The notes: generated by a model not told the origin, from the letters alone. Counted from the stretch's first letter, positions 15,028 to 24,474 are shown. The stretch is 45,140 nucleotides of DNA from JAGPUQ01 sp050250395 (GCA_050250395.1 JBFWOQ010000020.1:1-45140); one strand, 5' to 3'. Translations and numbers: made by a program.

Positions 15028-16743
15028 ATGAATGTGCGCAACCAGGTTTTGCGGGGGCTGCCCCGGCGGCTGGTGGCGGACGGTTTGCTGGACGAAGCCG
15101 CGGCCACCACCGCGCTGAACGACGCCAGTCTCGCGAAGACCTCGCTCATCCAGCACCTCGTGGAAGCGCACCTCCTGACGTCCCATCAAGTGGCGCAGGC
15201 CACTGCCACCGAGTTCGGGCTTCCGCTGCTGGATCTCAACGCCATCAATCTGGCGATCTGCCCCCGCGATCTGCTGGATCAAAAGCTGGTCGCCAAGTAC
15301 ATGGCGCTACCGCTGCGCAACCATCTGGGGCGGCTCAGTATCGCGGTCAGCGACCCCACGGATGACCGCGCGCTGAACGAAATCCGCTTCCAGGCCGGCA
15401 TGGGCATCGATCTGGTGGTGGTCGAGTTCGACAAACTCCGCGCCCAGATCGCCCGCTTCCTCGATGTTCAGGACGACGACCTCGGCGCCGCCGTGGGCGG
15501 GCTGGAGGATTTCCAGCTGGAGCAACTGGGCAACGACGGCGCCGACCAGGAGACCATGCTGGACCCGGACGCCGACGACGCGCCCATCGTCCGCTTCATC
15601 AACAAGGCCCTGCTCGATGCGATCCGTCGGGGCGCCTCCGATATCCATTTCGAGCCCTATGAACAGCGTTACCGGGTACGGTTTCGTACCGACGGCATTT
15701 TGCAGGAGGTGGCCAGGCCGCCGCCGACCCTGGCGCCGCGGCTGGCGGCCCGTCTCAAGATCATGGCCCGGCTCGACATCTCGGAGCGTCGCGTGCCGCA
15801 GGATGGGCGCATCAAGATCCGGTTGAGCAAGACCCGCGCCATCGACTTCCGGGTGAATACGCTGCCGACCCAGTATGGCGAGAAAGTCGTGCTGCGGATC
15901 CTCGATGGCGGCGCCGCCCGCATGGGGATCGAGGCGCTGGGCTACGAGCCGGACCAGCAGGAAGCCTATCTCCAGGCCCTGGCACGACCCCAGGGCATGA
16001 TCCTGATGACCGGCCCCACCGGCTCGGGCAAGACGGTGTCGCTCTACACCGGGCTCGGCATCCTCAACACGCCGGAGGTCAATATCTCGACCGCCGAAGA
16101 TCCGGTGGAAATCTACATGGAAGGGGTCAACCAGGTGCAGATAAATCCGCGCGTGGGCCTCACCTTCGCCGAGGCGCTGCGCGCCTTTCTGCGCCAGGAT
16201 CCGGACGTGGTCATGGTGGGGGAGATCCGCGACCTGGAGACCGCCGAAATTGCGGTGAAGGCGGCCCAGACCGGCCATTTGGTACTTTCCACCCTGCACA
16301 CCAACAGCGCTCCCGAGACCCTCACCCGGCTCGCCAATATGGGTGTACCCGGATTCAACATCGCCACCTCGGTGATCTTGATCATGGCGCAGCGCCTGGC
16401 GCGACGTCTATGCGGCGCGTGCAAGCAGGTGGCGGATCTGCCCCGCGCCGTGCTCAAGGAAGCCGGGTTCGACAGCATCGACATACCGCTGGACCAGATT
16501 ACCTTGTATCGACCGGTGGGCTGCGCCAAATGCAATCTCGGTTACAAGGGCCGGGTCGGTATCTATGAAGCGCTCAGGGTAACCCCCACGGTGGCGCGAC
16601 TCATCATGGAGGGCGCCAACTCGCTGGAAATCGGCGAGGCCGCGCGCCGCGAAGGTTTCAGAACCTTGCGCCAATCGGCATTGAAAAAGGCGGCTGAAGG
16701 TATAATCAGCCTGGAAGAAGCCAATCGGGTGACAACGGACTAA
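15028..16743 (+). CDS. pilB: Type IV pilus assembly ATPase PilB
   Basis: PilB is the cytoplasmic hexameric ATPase that powers pilus extension. The 571-residue product has an N-terminal MshEN/N1 domain (about residues 1-150, LTSHQVAQATATEFGLPLLDL). The GspE-type ATPase domain contains Walker A GPTGSGKT near residues 328-335, the Asp box, Walker B and the His box (GHLVLSTLHTNSAPETLTRL). A tetracysteine zinc motif follows (CGAC ... CAKCNLGYKGRVGIYE). Length and architecture are standard. Its TAA overlaps the pilC ATG (TAATG), so it heads a pilBCD operon. The retraction ATPase PilT is not in this window. Confidence 0.97.
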   Translation: MNVRNQVLRGLPRRLVADGLLDEAAATTALNDASLAKTSLIQHLVEAHLLTSHQVAQATATEFGLPLLDLNAINLAICPRDLLDQKLVAKYMALPLRNHLGRLSIAVSDPTDDRALNEIRFQAGMGIDLVVVEFDKLRAQIARFLDVQDDDLGAAVGGLEDFQLEQLGNDGADQETMLDPDADDAPIVRFINKALLDAIRRGASDIHFEPYEQRYRVRFRTDGILQEVARPPPTLAPRLAARLKIMARLDISERRVPQDGRIKIRLSKTRAIDFRVNTLPTQYGEKVVLRILDGGAARMGIEALGYEPDQQEAYLQALARPQGMILMTGPTGSGKTVSLYTGLGILNTPEVNISTAEDPVEIYMEGVNQVQINPRVGLTFAEALRAFLRQDPDVVMVGEIRDLETAEIAVKAAQTGHLVLSTLHTNSAPETLTRLANMGVPGFNIATSVILIMAQRLARRLCGACKQVADLPRAVLKEAGFDSIDIPLDQITLYRPVGCAKCNLGYKGRVGIYEALRVTPTVARLIMEGANSLEIGEAARREGFRTLRQSALKKAAEGIISLEEANRVTTD

Positions 16744-17951
16744 TGGCCACCGCTGCGACACAACTCTATATCTTCAAAGGTAAAAGCCGCGACGGGAAAG
16801 TCGTCGAAGGCGAAATCGCCGGCGCCACGACCGCGATGGTCAAGGCGCAATTGCGCAAGCAGGGTATCCAGCCGCGCACGGTCCGCAAAAAACCCAAGCC
16901 ACTGTTTGGCGCGAAGAAAATCAAACCCGCCCACATCGCCACCTTCACTCGTCAGTTGGCGACCATGACCCGGGCCGGGGTTCCGCTGGTTCAGGCGTTC
17001 GAAATCGTGATGGAAGGCGAAGCCAATCCGACCATGCGCGAGCTCATCCAGAAAATCCATGGCGACGTTTCGTCGGGCTCCGGTTTCGCGCCGGCACTGC
17101 GCGCCCATCCCAAGCATTTCGACAACCTGTTTTGCAGCCTGATCGAAGCCGGCGAGCAATCGGGCACCCTGGAGACCATGCTGGCGCGGGTGGCCACCTA
17201 CAAGGAAAAGACCGAGCAGCTCAAGCGCAAGATCAGAAAAGCCATGACCTATCCCTCGGCGGTGCTGCTGGTGGCCATCGTCGTCACCGGGGTGCTACTG
17301 GTCAAGGTCGTACCCACCTTTGCCCAAACCTACGAGTCGTTCGGCGCCGCGCTGCCGGCCTTCACGTTATTGATCCTCAACATTTCCGAGTTTGCCCAGG
17401 CCTGGTGGCTGCCCACTCTCGGCGTCGCAGTCCTGGGCGGCATTGCGTTCGGGCAGGCGCGCCGCCGCTCGCCGCGTTTTTCCGACTTGGTCGACAAGAT
17501 GCTGCTCAAGATCCCCATCATCGGCAAGATCCTGAACGAGGCGGTGATCGCCCGCTTTGCCCGCACCCTGAGCACCACTTTCGCGGCCGGCGTGCCGCTG
17601 ATCGAGGCGCTGCAATCCGTCGCCGGCGCGGCGGGTAACGCTGTCTATCGGGACGCGGTGCTGAAGGTGCGCGACGAAGTGGCAACGGGTACCACGCTGC
17701 ACTCCTCGCTCCGCGGCACCGGCGTGTTTCCGGTGATGCTGTTGCAGCTCACCGCCATCGGCGAGGAGTCCGGCGCCCTGGACGACATGCTGTCGCGTGC
17801 TGCCGATCACTACGAAGAGGCGGTCGACAACTCGGTGGACAACCTGACCACCTTGCTCGAACCCATGATCATGGCGATTCTCGGGGTTCTGGTGGGCGGC
17901 TTGCTGATCGGCATGTACCTGCCGATTTTCAACCTCGGCAACGTGCTCTAG
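16743..17951 (+). CDS. pilC: Type IV pilus inner-membrane platform protein PilC
   Basis: PilC is the inner-membrane platform on which PilB acts during pilin assembly. The 402-residue product shows the two tandem T2SSF domains. The first is FTRQLATMTRAGVPLVQAFEIV (about residues 65-190), followed by a membrane helix. The second is FARTLSTTFAAGVPLIEALQSVAGAAGN (about residues 265-390), and the C-terminal membrane segment is IMAILGVLVGGLLIGMYLPIFNLGNVL. The length is typical. It starts within the pilB stop codon and is followed 37 bp later by pilD. Confidence 0.97.
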   Translation: MATAATQLYIFKGKSRDGKVVEGEIAGATTAMVKAQLRKQGIQPRTVRKKPKPLFGAKKIKPAHIATFTRQLATMTRAGVPLVQAFEIVMEGEANPTMRELIQKIHGDVSSGSGFAPALRAHPKHFDNLFCSLIEAGEQSGTLETMLARVATYKEKTEQLKRKIRKAMTYPSAVLLVAIVVTGVLLVKVVPTFAQTYESFGAALPAFTLLILNISEFAQAWWLPTLGVAVLGGIAFGQARRRSPRFSDLVDKMLLKIPIIGKILNEAVIARFARTLSTTFAAGVPLIEALQSVAGAAGNAVYRDAVLKVRDEVATGTTLHSSLRGTGVFPVMLLQLTAIGEESGALDDMLSRAADHYEEAVDNSVDNLTTLLEPMIMAILGVLVGGLLIGMYLPIFNLGNVL

Positions 17952-17988
17952 CACGACGACGCAAGGCAGCGCCGCGATCCCCGACTTC

Positions 17989-18927
17989 GTGTTCGTCGAG
18001 CTGGTCTTCGTCGACCTGCCGCAACCGGCGCTGCTCCTCGCGGCGCTGCTGTTCGGGTTGCTGGCGGGCAGCTTTCTCAATGTGGTGATCTACCGGCTTC
18101 CCGTGCAGTTGCAGCGCGCCTGGCAGCAGGAGGCGCTCGCCTGGACCGGGGAATCGACCCGCGAATCGACCCACGAGCCCACCACCAGCCCCGAACCCGC
18201 GAGCGACCCGGAAGCGATCATCCCCCTCGCACCACCAACCCGGGAGACCTTCAACCTGGTGGTGCCGCGCTCCCGCTGCCCGGCCTGCGCCACGCCCATT
18301 GCCGCGTGGGACAACATTCCGGTATTGAGCTGGCTGCTGCTGCGCGGACGCTGCCGACACTGCGCGGCGCCCATTGCCCTGCGTTACCCGATGCTGGAGT
18401 TGTTTACCGGCCTGCTGACCGTCGCCGTGGTGGCTCAGTTTGGGCCCACGTTCCAGGGCCTGATGGCGCTGCTGTTCACCTGGGCGCTGGTGGCGCTGGC
18501 CGGCATCGACCTGGATCACCAGTTGCTGCCGGATGTCATCACGCTGCCGCTGCTGTGGCTCGGACTGCTGGTGAACCTGGGCGGAGTCTTTACGGATTTG
18601 CCGAGCGCAGTGGTGGGTGCGGTGGCGGGCTACCTGGTGCTGTGGTCGGTGTACTGGCTGTTTCGCCTCGCCACCGGCCGCGAAGGCATGGGCTATGGCG
18701 ACTTCAAACTGCTGGCGGCGCTGTGTGCCTGGCTGGGCTGGCAACAGTTGCCGCTGCTGTTGCTCGTGGCCTCCCTCACCGGTGCGCTCTACGGCACGAC
18801 CGCCCTGCTGTCGAAACGCCTCGCGCGCCAAACACCCTTCGCCTTCGGACCCTTTCTGGCCCTGGCGGGCTGGCTGGCGCTGATGTGGGGCGACACACTG
18901 AACGGCTGGTACGGGATGCTGGACTGA
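17989..18927 (+). CDS. pilD: Prepilin leader peptidase / N-methyltransferase PilD
   Basis: PilD cleaves the prepilin leader after Gly and N-methylates the new Phe1; it is an inner-membrane aspartyl protease. The 312-residue product has the N-terminal LLAGSFLNVVIYRLP. The methyltransferase cytoplasmic domain has two CxxC pairs (SRCPACATPI and GRCRHCAAPI). The catalytic aspartates are in ALAGIDLDHQLLPD and GMGYGDFKLLA, and about eight helices are predicted. The start is GTG at 17989; no ATG lies between it and the pilC stop in this frame. An acidic and Ser/Thr/Pro-rich insertion (about residues 52-85) lengthens the first cytoplasmic loop compared with Pseudomonas PilD. Confidence 0.95.
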   Translation: MFVELVFVDLPQPALLLAALLFGLLAGSFLNVVIYRLPVQLQRAWQQEALAWTGESTRESTHEPTTSPEPASDPEAIIPLAPPTRETFNLVVPRSRCPACATPIAAWDNIPVLSWLLLRGRCRHCAAPIALRYPMLELFTGLLTVAVVAQFGPTFQGLMALLFTWALVALAGIDLDHQLLPDVITLPLLWLGLLVNLGGVFTDLPSAVVGAVAGYLVLWSVYWLFRLATGREGMGYGDFKLLAALCAWLGWQQLPLLLLVASLTGALYGTTALLSKRLARQTPFAFGPFLALAGWLALMWGDTLNGWYGMLD

Positions 18928-18956
18928 CGCTGTTCGCCGCGCGCGAGCTTCCTCCC

Positions 18957-19160
18957 GTCACCCCCGCGTCCTCCCCTCACCCCCGCGTCTCTTCCCCTCA
19001 CCCCCGCGAAAGCGGGGGCCCAGGCGCCACCGTACCCGGAAGCACTGCGGTACTGGATTCCCGCTTGCGCGGGAATGACGGCAGGTGTGTTACCGCTCTT
19101 CCCGTCACCCCCGCGTCCCTCCGTCACCCCCGCGAAAGCGGGGGTCCAGGCGCCGCCGAT
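18957..19160. repeat. Second copy of the 83-bp repeat family
   Basis: A full 83-bp A-type unit lies at 18997-19079 and ends GCTTGCGCGGGAATGAC. It is followed by GGCAGGTGTGT, the same start of linker seen after every A unit in the pilA-pilB array. A truncated unit beginning GTCACCCCCGCGAAAGCGGG starts at 19123 and loses its second half by about 19160. Satellite half-units (CACCCCCGCG) flank them at 18957-18996 and 19104-19122. The remaining gap to coaE has no gene. Confidence 0.88.
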
Positions 19161-19226
19161 AACCGGGTGGCAGTGCCGCACCTATCCACCCTACACTGAC
19201 GGCCCCAAAAAGCTGGCGCGGACGCT

Positions 19227-19868
19227 ATGTACATCATCGGACTCACGGGCGGTATCGGCAGCGGCAAGAGCGCGGTGGCCGCCCAGTTTCGCGCCCTGGG
19301 CATTAGCGTGGTGGACGCCGATCAGGCGGCGCGCGCGGTCGTGGAGCCGGGCACTCCGGCGCTGGCGGCGATCGCCGAGCACTTTGGGCCCGGCGTGATT
19401 CAGGCCGATGGCGGTCTCGACCGCGCCGCCCTGCGCCAATTGGTGTTCGACAATGCCGATGAGCGGCGCTGGCTGGAGCAACTGCTGCATCCCCGGATCG
19501 GCGCCTGGCTGACCGCGCAACTGAATGCCGCGCCCGGGCCCTACGCGATACTGGAATCCCCCCTGCTGTTCGAGAGCACTCAGCACCGCATGGTGCGCCG
19601 CGCGCTGCTGGTGGATGTCCCCGAGGACGTGCAGGTAACCCGCGCGGCGGCGCGGGATGGCAACAGCGCGGAGCAGATCCGCGCCATCATGGCGGCCCAG
19701 ATGAGCCGCGCCGACCGTCTGGAGCGCGCCGACGACTGCATCGACAACTCGGGGCCGCCGGAAGCCTTGGCGGCCCAGGTAGCCAGCCTGCACCAGACCT
19801 ATCTGGCGCTGGCGGCGGAAGCTGCCCAACGGGCTCAGTCTTCGGCACCGACGGAGACTGCGCAGTGA
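19227..19868 (+). CDS. coaE: Dephospho-CoA kinase
   Basis: CoaE phosphorylates the 3'-hydroxyl of dephospho-CoA, the last step of CoA synthesis. The 213-residue product begins MYIIGLTGGIGSGKSAVAAQF with the P-loop GGIGSGKS. It continues with VVDADQAARAVVEPG and DRAALRQLVFDN, and the LID-region blocks LLHPRIGAWL and ESPLLFES are clear. The C-terminus extends slightly past the usual end (AEAAQRAQSSAPTETAQ). Its TGA overlaps the yacG GTG. In E. coli zapD lies between coaE and yacG; here it is absent. Confidence 0.97.
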   Translation: MYIIGLTGGIGSGKSAVAAQFRALGISVVDADQAARAVVEPGTPALAAIAEHFGPGVIQADGGLDRAALRQLVFDNADERRWLEQLLHPRIGAWLTAQLNAAPGPYAILESPLLFESTQHRMVRRALLVDVPEDVQVTRAAARDGNSAEQIRAIMAAQMSRADRLERADDCIDNSGPPEALAAQVASLHQTYLALAAEAAQRAQSSAPTETAQ

Positions 19869-20065
19869 GCGAGACCGCGCTGATCGTGCGCTGCCCGACC
19901 TGCCGCAAGGCGGTCGCCTGGGGACCACGCAGTCCGGAGCGGCCTTTTTGTTCCGCCCGCTGTCGGCACATCGATCTGGGCGAATGGGCGGCGGAACGCC
20001 ACCGCATCCCCGCCGAACCGGTCGCCGAATGGGATGCGCTGGAGGGCGACTTCAGTCCGGAGTGA
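19865..20065 (+). CDS. yacG: DNA gyrase inhibitor YacG (zinc-binding)
   Basis: YacG is a small zinc protein that in E. coli binds GyrB and inhibits gyrase. The 66-residue product has the four-cysteine zinc site CPTC...CSARC. The family block RPFCSARCRHIDLGEWAAERHRIP follows. Translation starts at GTG 19865-19867, overlapping the coaE stop (GTGA), so it is coupled to coaE. The last 14 bp overlap the end of the convergent mutT gene. Confidence 0.93.
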   Translation: MSETALIVRCPTCRKAVAWGPRSPERPFCSARCRHIDLGEWAAERHRIPAEPVAEWDALEGDFSPE

Positions 20066-20492
20066 GGGCGGGATCGGCGCCGCACAGCGCCGCGACGATG
20101 GGCCGGTTCGCGGCGGGGAAAGGTCGCTGTGCGAGCTCGCCAATCGGCACCCAGGCGATCTCCTGACCCTCGTTGCCGACGGCGACGCCGGTGAACGCCA
20201 GCACCAGCCACACATCGAGCACCACCAGCCGGTCGGGGTAGCGATGCTCGATCACCAGAAAGGGCTCGCTGCGCTCCACCGCGATCCGCAATTCCTCGGC
20301 CAGCTCGCGCGCCAGCGCCGCGGCCGGCGCTTCGCCCGGCTCGATTTTTCCGCCCGGAAACTCCCAGAGTCCGCCCTGATGCTTGCCGCTTGGCCGGCGC
20401 GCGATCAGGACCCGATTACCGCTGCGGGAATGGATCACCCCCGCCACCACCCGTATCGGGGGCAACCCTGTGTCAGGTGCGGTACTCGGCAT
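20052..20492 (-). CDS. mutT: Nudix hydrolase MutT (8-oxo-dGTP diphosphatase)
   Basis: MutT removes 8-oxo-dGTP from the nucleotide pool and so prevents A-to-C transversions. From the ATG at 20490-20492 the product has 146 residues and begins near RVVAGVIHSRSGNRVLIARRP, then GGLWEFPGGKIEPGE. The Nudix box is GGKIEPGEAPAAALARELAEELRI; the usual final Gly (EExG) is Arg here, while the metal-binding Glu residues are kept. Its start overlaps the end of argJ by 20 bp, making it the last gene of a secA-argJ-mutT run. The frame is open further 5', but that part lies inside argJ. Confidence 0.9.
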   Translation of the reverse strand: MPSTAPDTGLPPIRVVAGVIHSRSGNRVLIARRPSGKHQGGLWEFPGGKIEPGEAPAAALARELAEELRIAVERSEPFLVIEHRYPDRLVVLDVWLVLAFTGVAVGNEGQEIAWVPIGELAQRPFPAANRPIVAALCGADPALTPD

Positions 20493-21684
20493 TGATGCGC
20501 ACGTAATCGTAGGAAAGGTCGGTGGTCCAGAGGGTCTCGACACAGGTGCCGCGCCCGAGCTCGATCCTGATGCTAATCTCGGCGCGCGCCATGACTGCCT
20601 GCCCGGCGGCCTCGGTGTAGCTGGCGGCGCGGGCGCCCCGCTCGGCAATCGGCACCTCGTCGAGCCAGACGCCGATGCGCTCGACATCAAGCGCCGCCAC
20701 CGGGGCGCGACCGATGGCGGCGAGAATCCGCCCCCAGTTGGGATCGCAGGCAAAGAGCGCGGTCTTGACCAGGGGCGATTCGGCGACCGCGTAGCCTACC
20801 GCCAGACATTCTGCGCTGCTGCCGCCACCCGCCACCACGATGGTGACGAACTTGGTGGCGCCCTCGCCGTCGCGCACCACGGCTTGGGCCAGTTCCATGC
20901 AGACTTCGGTGACGGCTTCGCCCAGCGCCGCCAGCGCCGCGCCGTCGAGTTCGGTGGCGACGGCGCCCGTCGCGGCCAGCATCAGGGCGTCGTTGGTGGA
21001 GGTGTCGCCATCGATGGTGATGCGATTGAAGGATTTGGCGGCGGCGGCAACCAGCATTTGCTTGAGCACCGGCGCGTCGACCCGTGCATCCGTGGCGACG
21101 AATGCCAGCATGGTCGCCATGTCGGGCCGGATCATGCCGGCGCCCTTGGCGATCCCGGTGACCGTCAGGATCGTGCCATCCGCCAGACGCACCGCGCGGC
21201 TCGCACCCTTGGGCCGGGTGTCCGTGGTGAGAATCCCCTCCGCCGCCAGCGCCCAGCCGTCCGCGTCCAGCGCCGCAACCGCGGCCGGCAGCGCGGCGAC
21301 GATGCGCTCCGCGGGCAGGGGTTCGCCGATGACGCCTGTGGAGAACGGCAGGACCTGCGCGGTCGCGACTCCGGTGTGCGCCGCCAGTGCCGCGCACACG
21401 GCCTCGGCGCGCACCAGGCCATCGGGACCCATGCCGGCATTGGCGTTACCGGTGTTGATCACCCAGTAGCGCGGCGCGGCCTGGGCCAGATGGTCGCGCG
21501 CCACCTGCACCGGCGCGGCGCGGAAGGCGTTGCGGGTGAACAGCCCGGCGCTGGTGGCGCCGGCGGCCAGCTCGATCACCACCAGATCGCGGCGGCCCGG
21601 CGTTTTGACGCCGGCGCTGGCGGTGCCCAGACGCACACCCGCAACCGGATGGAGTGGTGGCAACGCGTCTTCACCCACGGCCAT
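20473..21684 (-). CDS. argJ: Bifunctional ornithine acetyltransferase / N-acetylglutamate synthase
   Basis: ArgJ transfers the acetyl group from N-acetylornithine to glutamate in the cyclic arginine pathway and, in the bifunctional type, also uses acetyl-CoA. The product (403 residues from ATG 21682-21684, which has a strong GGGGGAG site) contains the self-cleavage motif KGAGMIRPDMATMLAF with nucleophile Thr191, so alpha and beta subunits are expected. Other conserved blocks are NTGNANAGMG, FSTGVIGEPLP and the C-terminal DPNWGRILAAIGR and TTDLSYDYVRINAEYRT. It lies 30 bp after secA. An in-frame TTG 15 bp earlier is a less likely start. Confidence 0.96.
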   Translation of the reverse strand: MAVGEDALPPLHPVAGVRLGTASAGVKTPGRRDLVVIELAAGATSAGLFTRNAFRAAPVQVARDHLAQAAPRYWVINTGNANAGMGPDGLVRAEAVCAALAAHTGVATAQVLPFSTGVIGEPLPAERIVAALPAAVAALDADGWALAAEGILTTDTRPKGASRAVRLADGTILTVTGIAKGAGMIRPDMATMLAFVATDARVDAPVLKQMLVAAAAKSFNRITIDGDTSTNDALMLAATGAVATELDGAALAALGEAVTEVCMELAQAVVRDGEGATKFVTIVVAGGGSSAECLAVGYAVAESPLVKTALFACDPNWGRILAAIGRAPVAALDVERIGVWLDEVPIAERGARAASYTEAAGQAVMARAEISIRIELGRGTCVETLWTTDLSYDYVRINAEYRT

Positions 21685-21714
21685 GGCGGGCTCCCCCAAC
21701 CGGTCCGGCGGCGT

Positions 21715-24474
21715 TCACAGCCGGCCGTGGCATTGCTTGAATTTCTTGCCGGAACCGCACGGGCAGGGTTCGTTGCGGCCCACCTTGATGTCTTCGCGCA
21801 CGAAGGGCGTCGGTGCGCGCGGCGCGCCGCTGGTGTCGGCGGGAATTTCCGCGGACTCGCCCAGAGCGGACGCCTCGGCGTGCTGGAACGCCAGCCGCTG
21901 CCGCGCTTCCTCCTCGCGTCGGCGCTGCTCCAGGGCATTGATATCTTCTTCGCGGCGGACCTGGAGCCGCACCAGAAAGCGCACCGTGTCGTGCTTGATG
22001 CGCGACAACAGGCCCTGAAACATCTCGAAGGCTTCGCGCTTGTATTCCTGCTTGGGGTTCTTCTGGGCGTAGGCGCGCAGCCCGATACCCTGGCGCAGCT
22101 GATCCATGGCCGCGAGGTGCTCCTTCCAGTGATTGTCGAGCACCTGCAGCATCACCTGTTTTTCGATCTGGTGAATGTCGGGGCCGATCGCCGCCACCTT
22201 GACGGCATAGGCGGCGTCGGCGGTGGCCTGGATACGCTCCCGCAGCCCGGGTTCGGCGAGCCGGTCGTCCGCTTCCAGCCACTGCCCCAGGGGTAGCTCA
22301 AGGTTCATCTCGCGATGTAATTCCTCTTCCAGTCCGTGGATATTCCATTGCTCGGGCAGGCTCTCCGGTGGAATGAAGCGATCGACCAGTTCCGTGACCA
22401 CGTCCCGGCGCAGGTTCTCGATGATGTCGGTGATGTGGTCCGCGGCCAGCAGTTCGTCGCGCTGCTGATAGACGACCTGGCGCTGGTCATTGGCGACATC
22501 GTCGTATTCGAGCAACTGCTTGCGGATGTCGAAGTTGCGGCCTTCCACCTTGCGCTGCGCCTTTTCCACCGCGTTGGTGACCATGCGATGCTCGATGGCC
22601 TCGCCCTGGTTCATGCCCAGCGCGCCCATCATGCCCTTGACACGGTCGGTGATGAACAGCCGCATCAGGTTGTCTTCCATCGCCAGATAGAACCGGCTGA
22701 GGCCGGGATCGCCCTGGCGTCCGGCACGACCGCGCAGCTGGTTGTCGATCCGCCGCGATTCGTGGCGTTCCGTGCCGAGGATGTGCAGACCGCCGGCTGC
22801 GATCACCTGCGCATGGCGCGCTTCCCACCCGGCCCGGACGCGGGCGATCTCCTCCTCGCCGGGATTTTCCAGCGCGGCAAGCTCGGCTTGCAGGCTGCCG
22901 CCCAGCACGATGTCGGTGCCGCGACCGGCCATGTTGGTGGCGATGGTCACGGTCCCGGGCCGCCCCGCCTGGGCGATGATATGGGCTTCCTTTTCGTGAA
23001 ACTTGGCGTTCAGCACCTGATGCTCGATGCCGCGCGCCTTGAGTTCGGCGGACAGCAGCTCGGAACTTTCGATGGACGCTGTACCCACCAGCACCGGAGC
23101 ACCGCTGTCTCGGCAGGAGACGATGTCGTCCGCGACGGCGTTGTACTTCTCGGCCTGGGTCATGAAGATCAGGTCGTTGAGATCCTTGCGGATGACCGGC
23201 TTGTTGGGCGGGATCACCACGACCTGGAGGCCGTAGATCTGGTGGAACTCGTAGGCCTCGGTATCCGCGGTACCCGTCATGCCGGCGAGCTTGCGGTAGA
23301 GGCGGAAGTAATTCTGGAAGGTGGTGGACGCGAGGGTCTGGCTTTCGCTGTGGATCTTGACGCCTTCCTTGGCTTCGATGGCCTGGTGCAGGCCTTCGGA
23401 GAGCCGACGGCCCGGCATGGTGCGCCCAGTGTGCTCGTCGATCAGCACCACGTCGCCGTCGCGCACGATGTATTCGACATCGCGGTGAAACAGGTGTCGC
23501 GCCCGCAGCGCGTTATGGACGTGGTGCAGCAGGCCCAGGTTGACAGCCTGGTAGAGGCTGTCCTCGGGGCCGAGCAGGCCCGCGTTGGCGAGCAATCCCT
23601 CGATCTTTTCGTGGCCGGCCTCGGAGAGTTCGACCTGGCGGGTCTTTTCGTCCAGCGTAAAGTCGCCCGGGCGCTCGTCGCTGTGGGGATCGAGCAGCTG
23701 CACCAGCTTGTCGATGCGCTGGTAGAGCGCCGAACTGTCGCGGGCGACACCGGAAATAATGAGCGGGGTACGCGCTTCGTCGATGAGGATGGAGTCGACC
23801 TCGTCGACAATCGCGTAGGCCTGGCCGCGCTGACTCTTGTCTTCCAGCCGCAGCGCCATGTTGTCGCGCAGGTAGTCGAAGCCGAATTCGTTATTGGTGC
23901 CGTAGGTGATATCGGCGGCGTAGGCTTCGCGCCGGCTCACCGGCAACAGCGCGTCGCTGGCGTCGGAGAGCAGAAAGGAATTGGGCTCCCCGGGGCCGGC
24001 AAAGGACTGGATCACGCCGACCGACAACCCCAGGTACCGGTACACCGGCCCCATCCAGGTCGCGTCGCGGCGCGCCAGATAGTCGTTGACGGTAACGATA
24101 TGGACGCCCTCGCCGGTGAGGGCGTTGAGATAAGCCGGCAGGGTCGCCACCAGCGTCTTGCCCTCGCCGGTTCGCATCTCGGCGATCTTGCCCTGGTGCA
24201 ACACGGCACCGCCGATGAGCTGCGCATCGAAGTGGCGCAAGCCCAGGGTGCGATCGGCGGCCTCGCGCACCACCGCGAAGGCTTCCGGCAGTAGATCGTC
24301 GACCGTCGCGCCGTCCGCGAGCCGCCGGCGAAACTCGCCGGTCTTGGCCCGCAGCGCCGCGTCGTCGAGGTCGCTCAGGCCGGCTTGGCTGTTGACCGCT
24401 CGCACCACCTTGCGCAGCGCGCGCAACGCCCGATCATTCTGGGTTCCAATGAGCTTCTTGAGTAAACCGACCAC
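21715..24474 (-). CDS. secA: Preprotein translocase ATPase SecA
   Basis: SecA drives post-translational export through SecYEG. The 919-residue product has Walker A MRTGEGKT (residues 100-107) and the DEAD-like Walker B VDEVDSILIDEARTPLIISG near residue 208. It also has the preprotein-crosslinking domain, NBD2 (MAGRGTDIVLGG), the helical scaffold, and the C-terminal zinc/SecB-binding motif CPCGSGKKFKQCHG. The length matches proteobacterial SecA. No SecM arrest peptide is evident in the 192 bp between lpxC and secA, so the E. coli SecM feedback may be missing. No convincing promoter was found in that gap. Confidence 0.98.
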   Translation of the reverse strand: MVGLLKKLIGTQNDRALRALRKVVRAVNSQAGLSDLDDAALRAKTGEFRRRLADGATVDDLLPEAFAVVREAADRTLGLRHFDAQLIGGAVLHQGKIAEMRTGEGKTLVATLPAYLNALTGEGVHIVTVNDYLARRDATWMGPVYRYLGLSVGVIQSFAGPGEPNSFLLSDASDALLPVSRREAYAADITYGTNNEFGFDYLRDNMALRLEDKSQRGQAYAIVDEVDSILIDEARTPLIISGVARDSSALYQRIDKLVQLLDPHSDERPGDFTLDEKTRQVELSEAGHEKIEGLLANAGLLGPEDSLYQAVNLGLLHHVHNALRARHLFHRDVEYIVRDGDVVLIDEHTGRTMPGRRLSEGLHQAIEAKEGVKIHSESQTLASTTFQNYFRLYRKLAGMTGTADTEAYEFHQIYGLQVVVIPPNKPVIRKDLNDLIFMTQAEKYNAVADDIVSCRDSGAPVLVGTASIESSELLSAELKARGIEHQVLNAKFHEKEAHIIAQAGRPGTVTIATNMAGRGTDIVLGGSLQAELAALENPGEEEIARVRAGWEARHAQVIAAGGLHILGTERHESRRIDNQLRGRAGRQGDPGLSRFYLAMEDNLMRLFITDRVKGMMGALGMNQGEAIEHRMVTNAVEKAQRKVEGRNFDIRKQLLEYDDVANDQRQVVYQQRDELLAADHITDIIENLRRDVVTELVDRFIPPESLPEQWNIHGLEEELHREMNLELPLGQWLEADDRLAEPGLRERIQATADAAYAVKVAAIGPDIHQIEKQVMLQVLDNHWKEHLAAMDQLRQGIGLRAYAQKNPKQEYKREAFEMFQGLLSRIKHDTVRFLVRLQVRREEDINALEQRRREEEARQRLAFQHAEASALGESAEIPADTSGAPRAPTPFVREDIKVGRNEPCPCGSGKKFKQCHGRL

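Noticed and set aside
22336..24294. 652-residue open frame opposite secA
   Set aside because: It is an antisense shadow produced by GC-rich codon use; secA on the other strand is complete and conserved.
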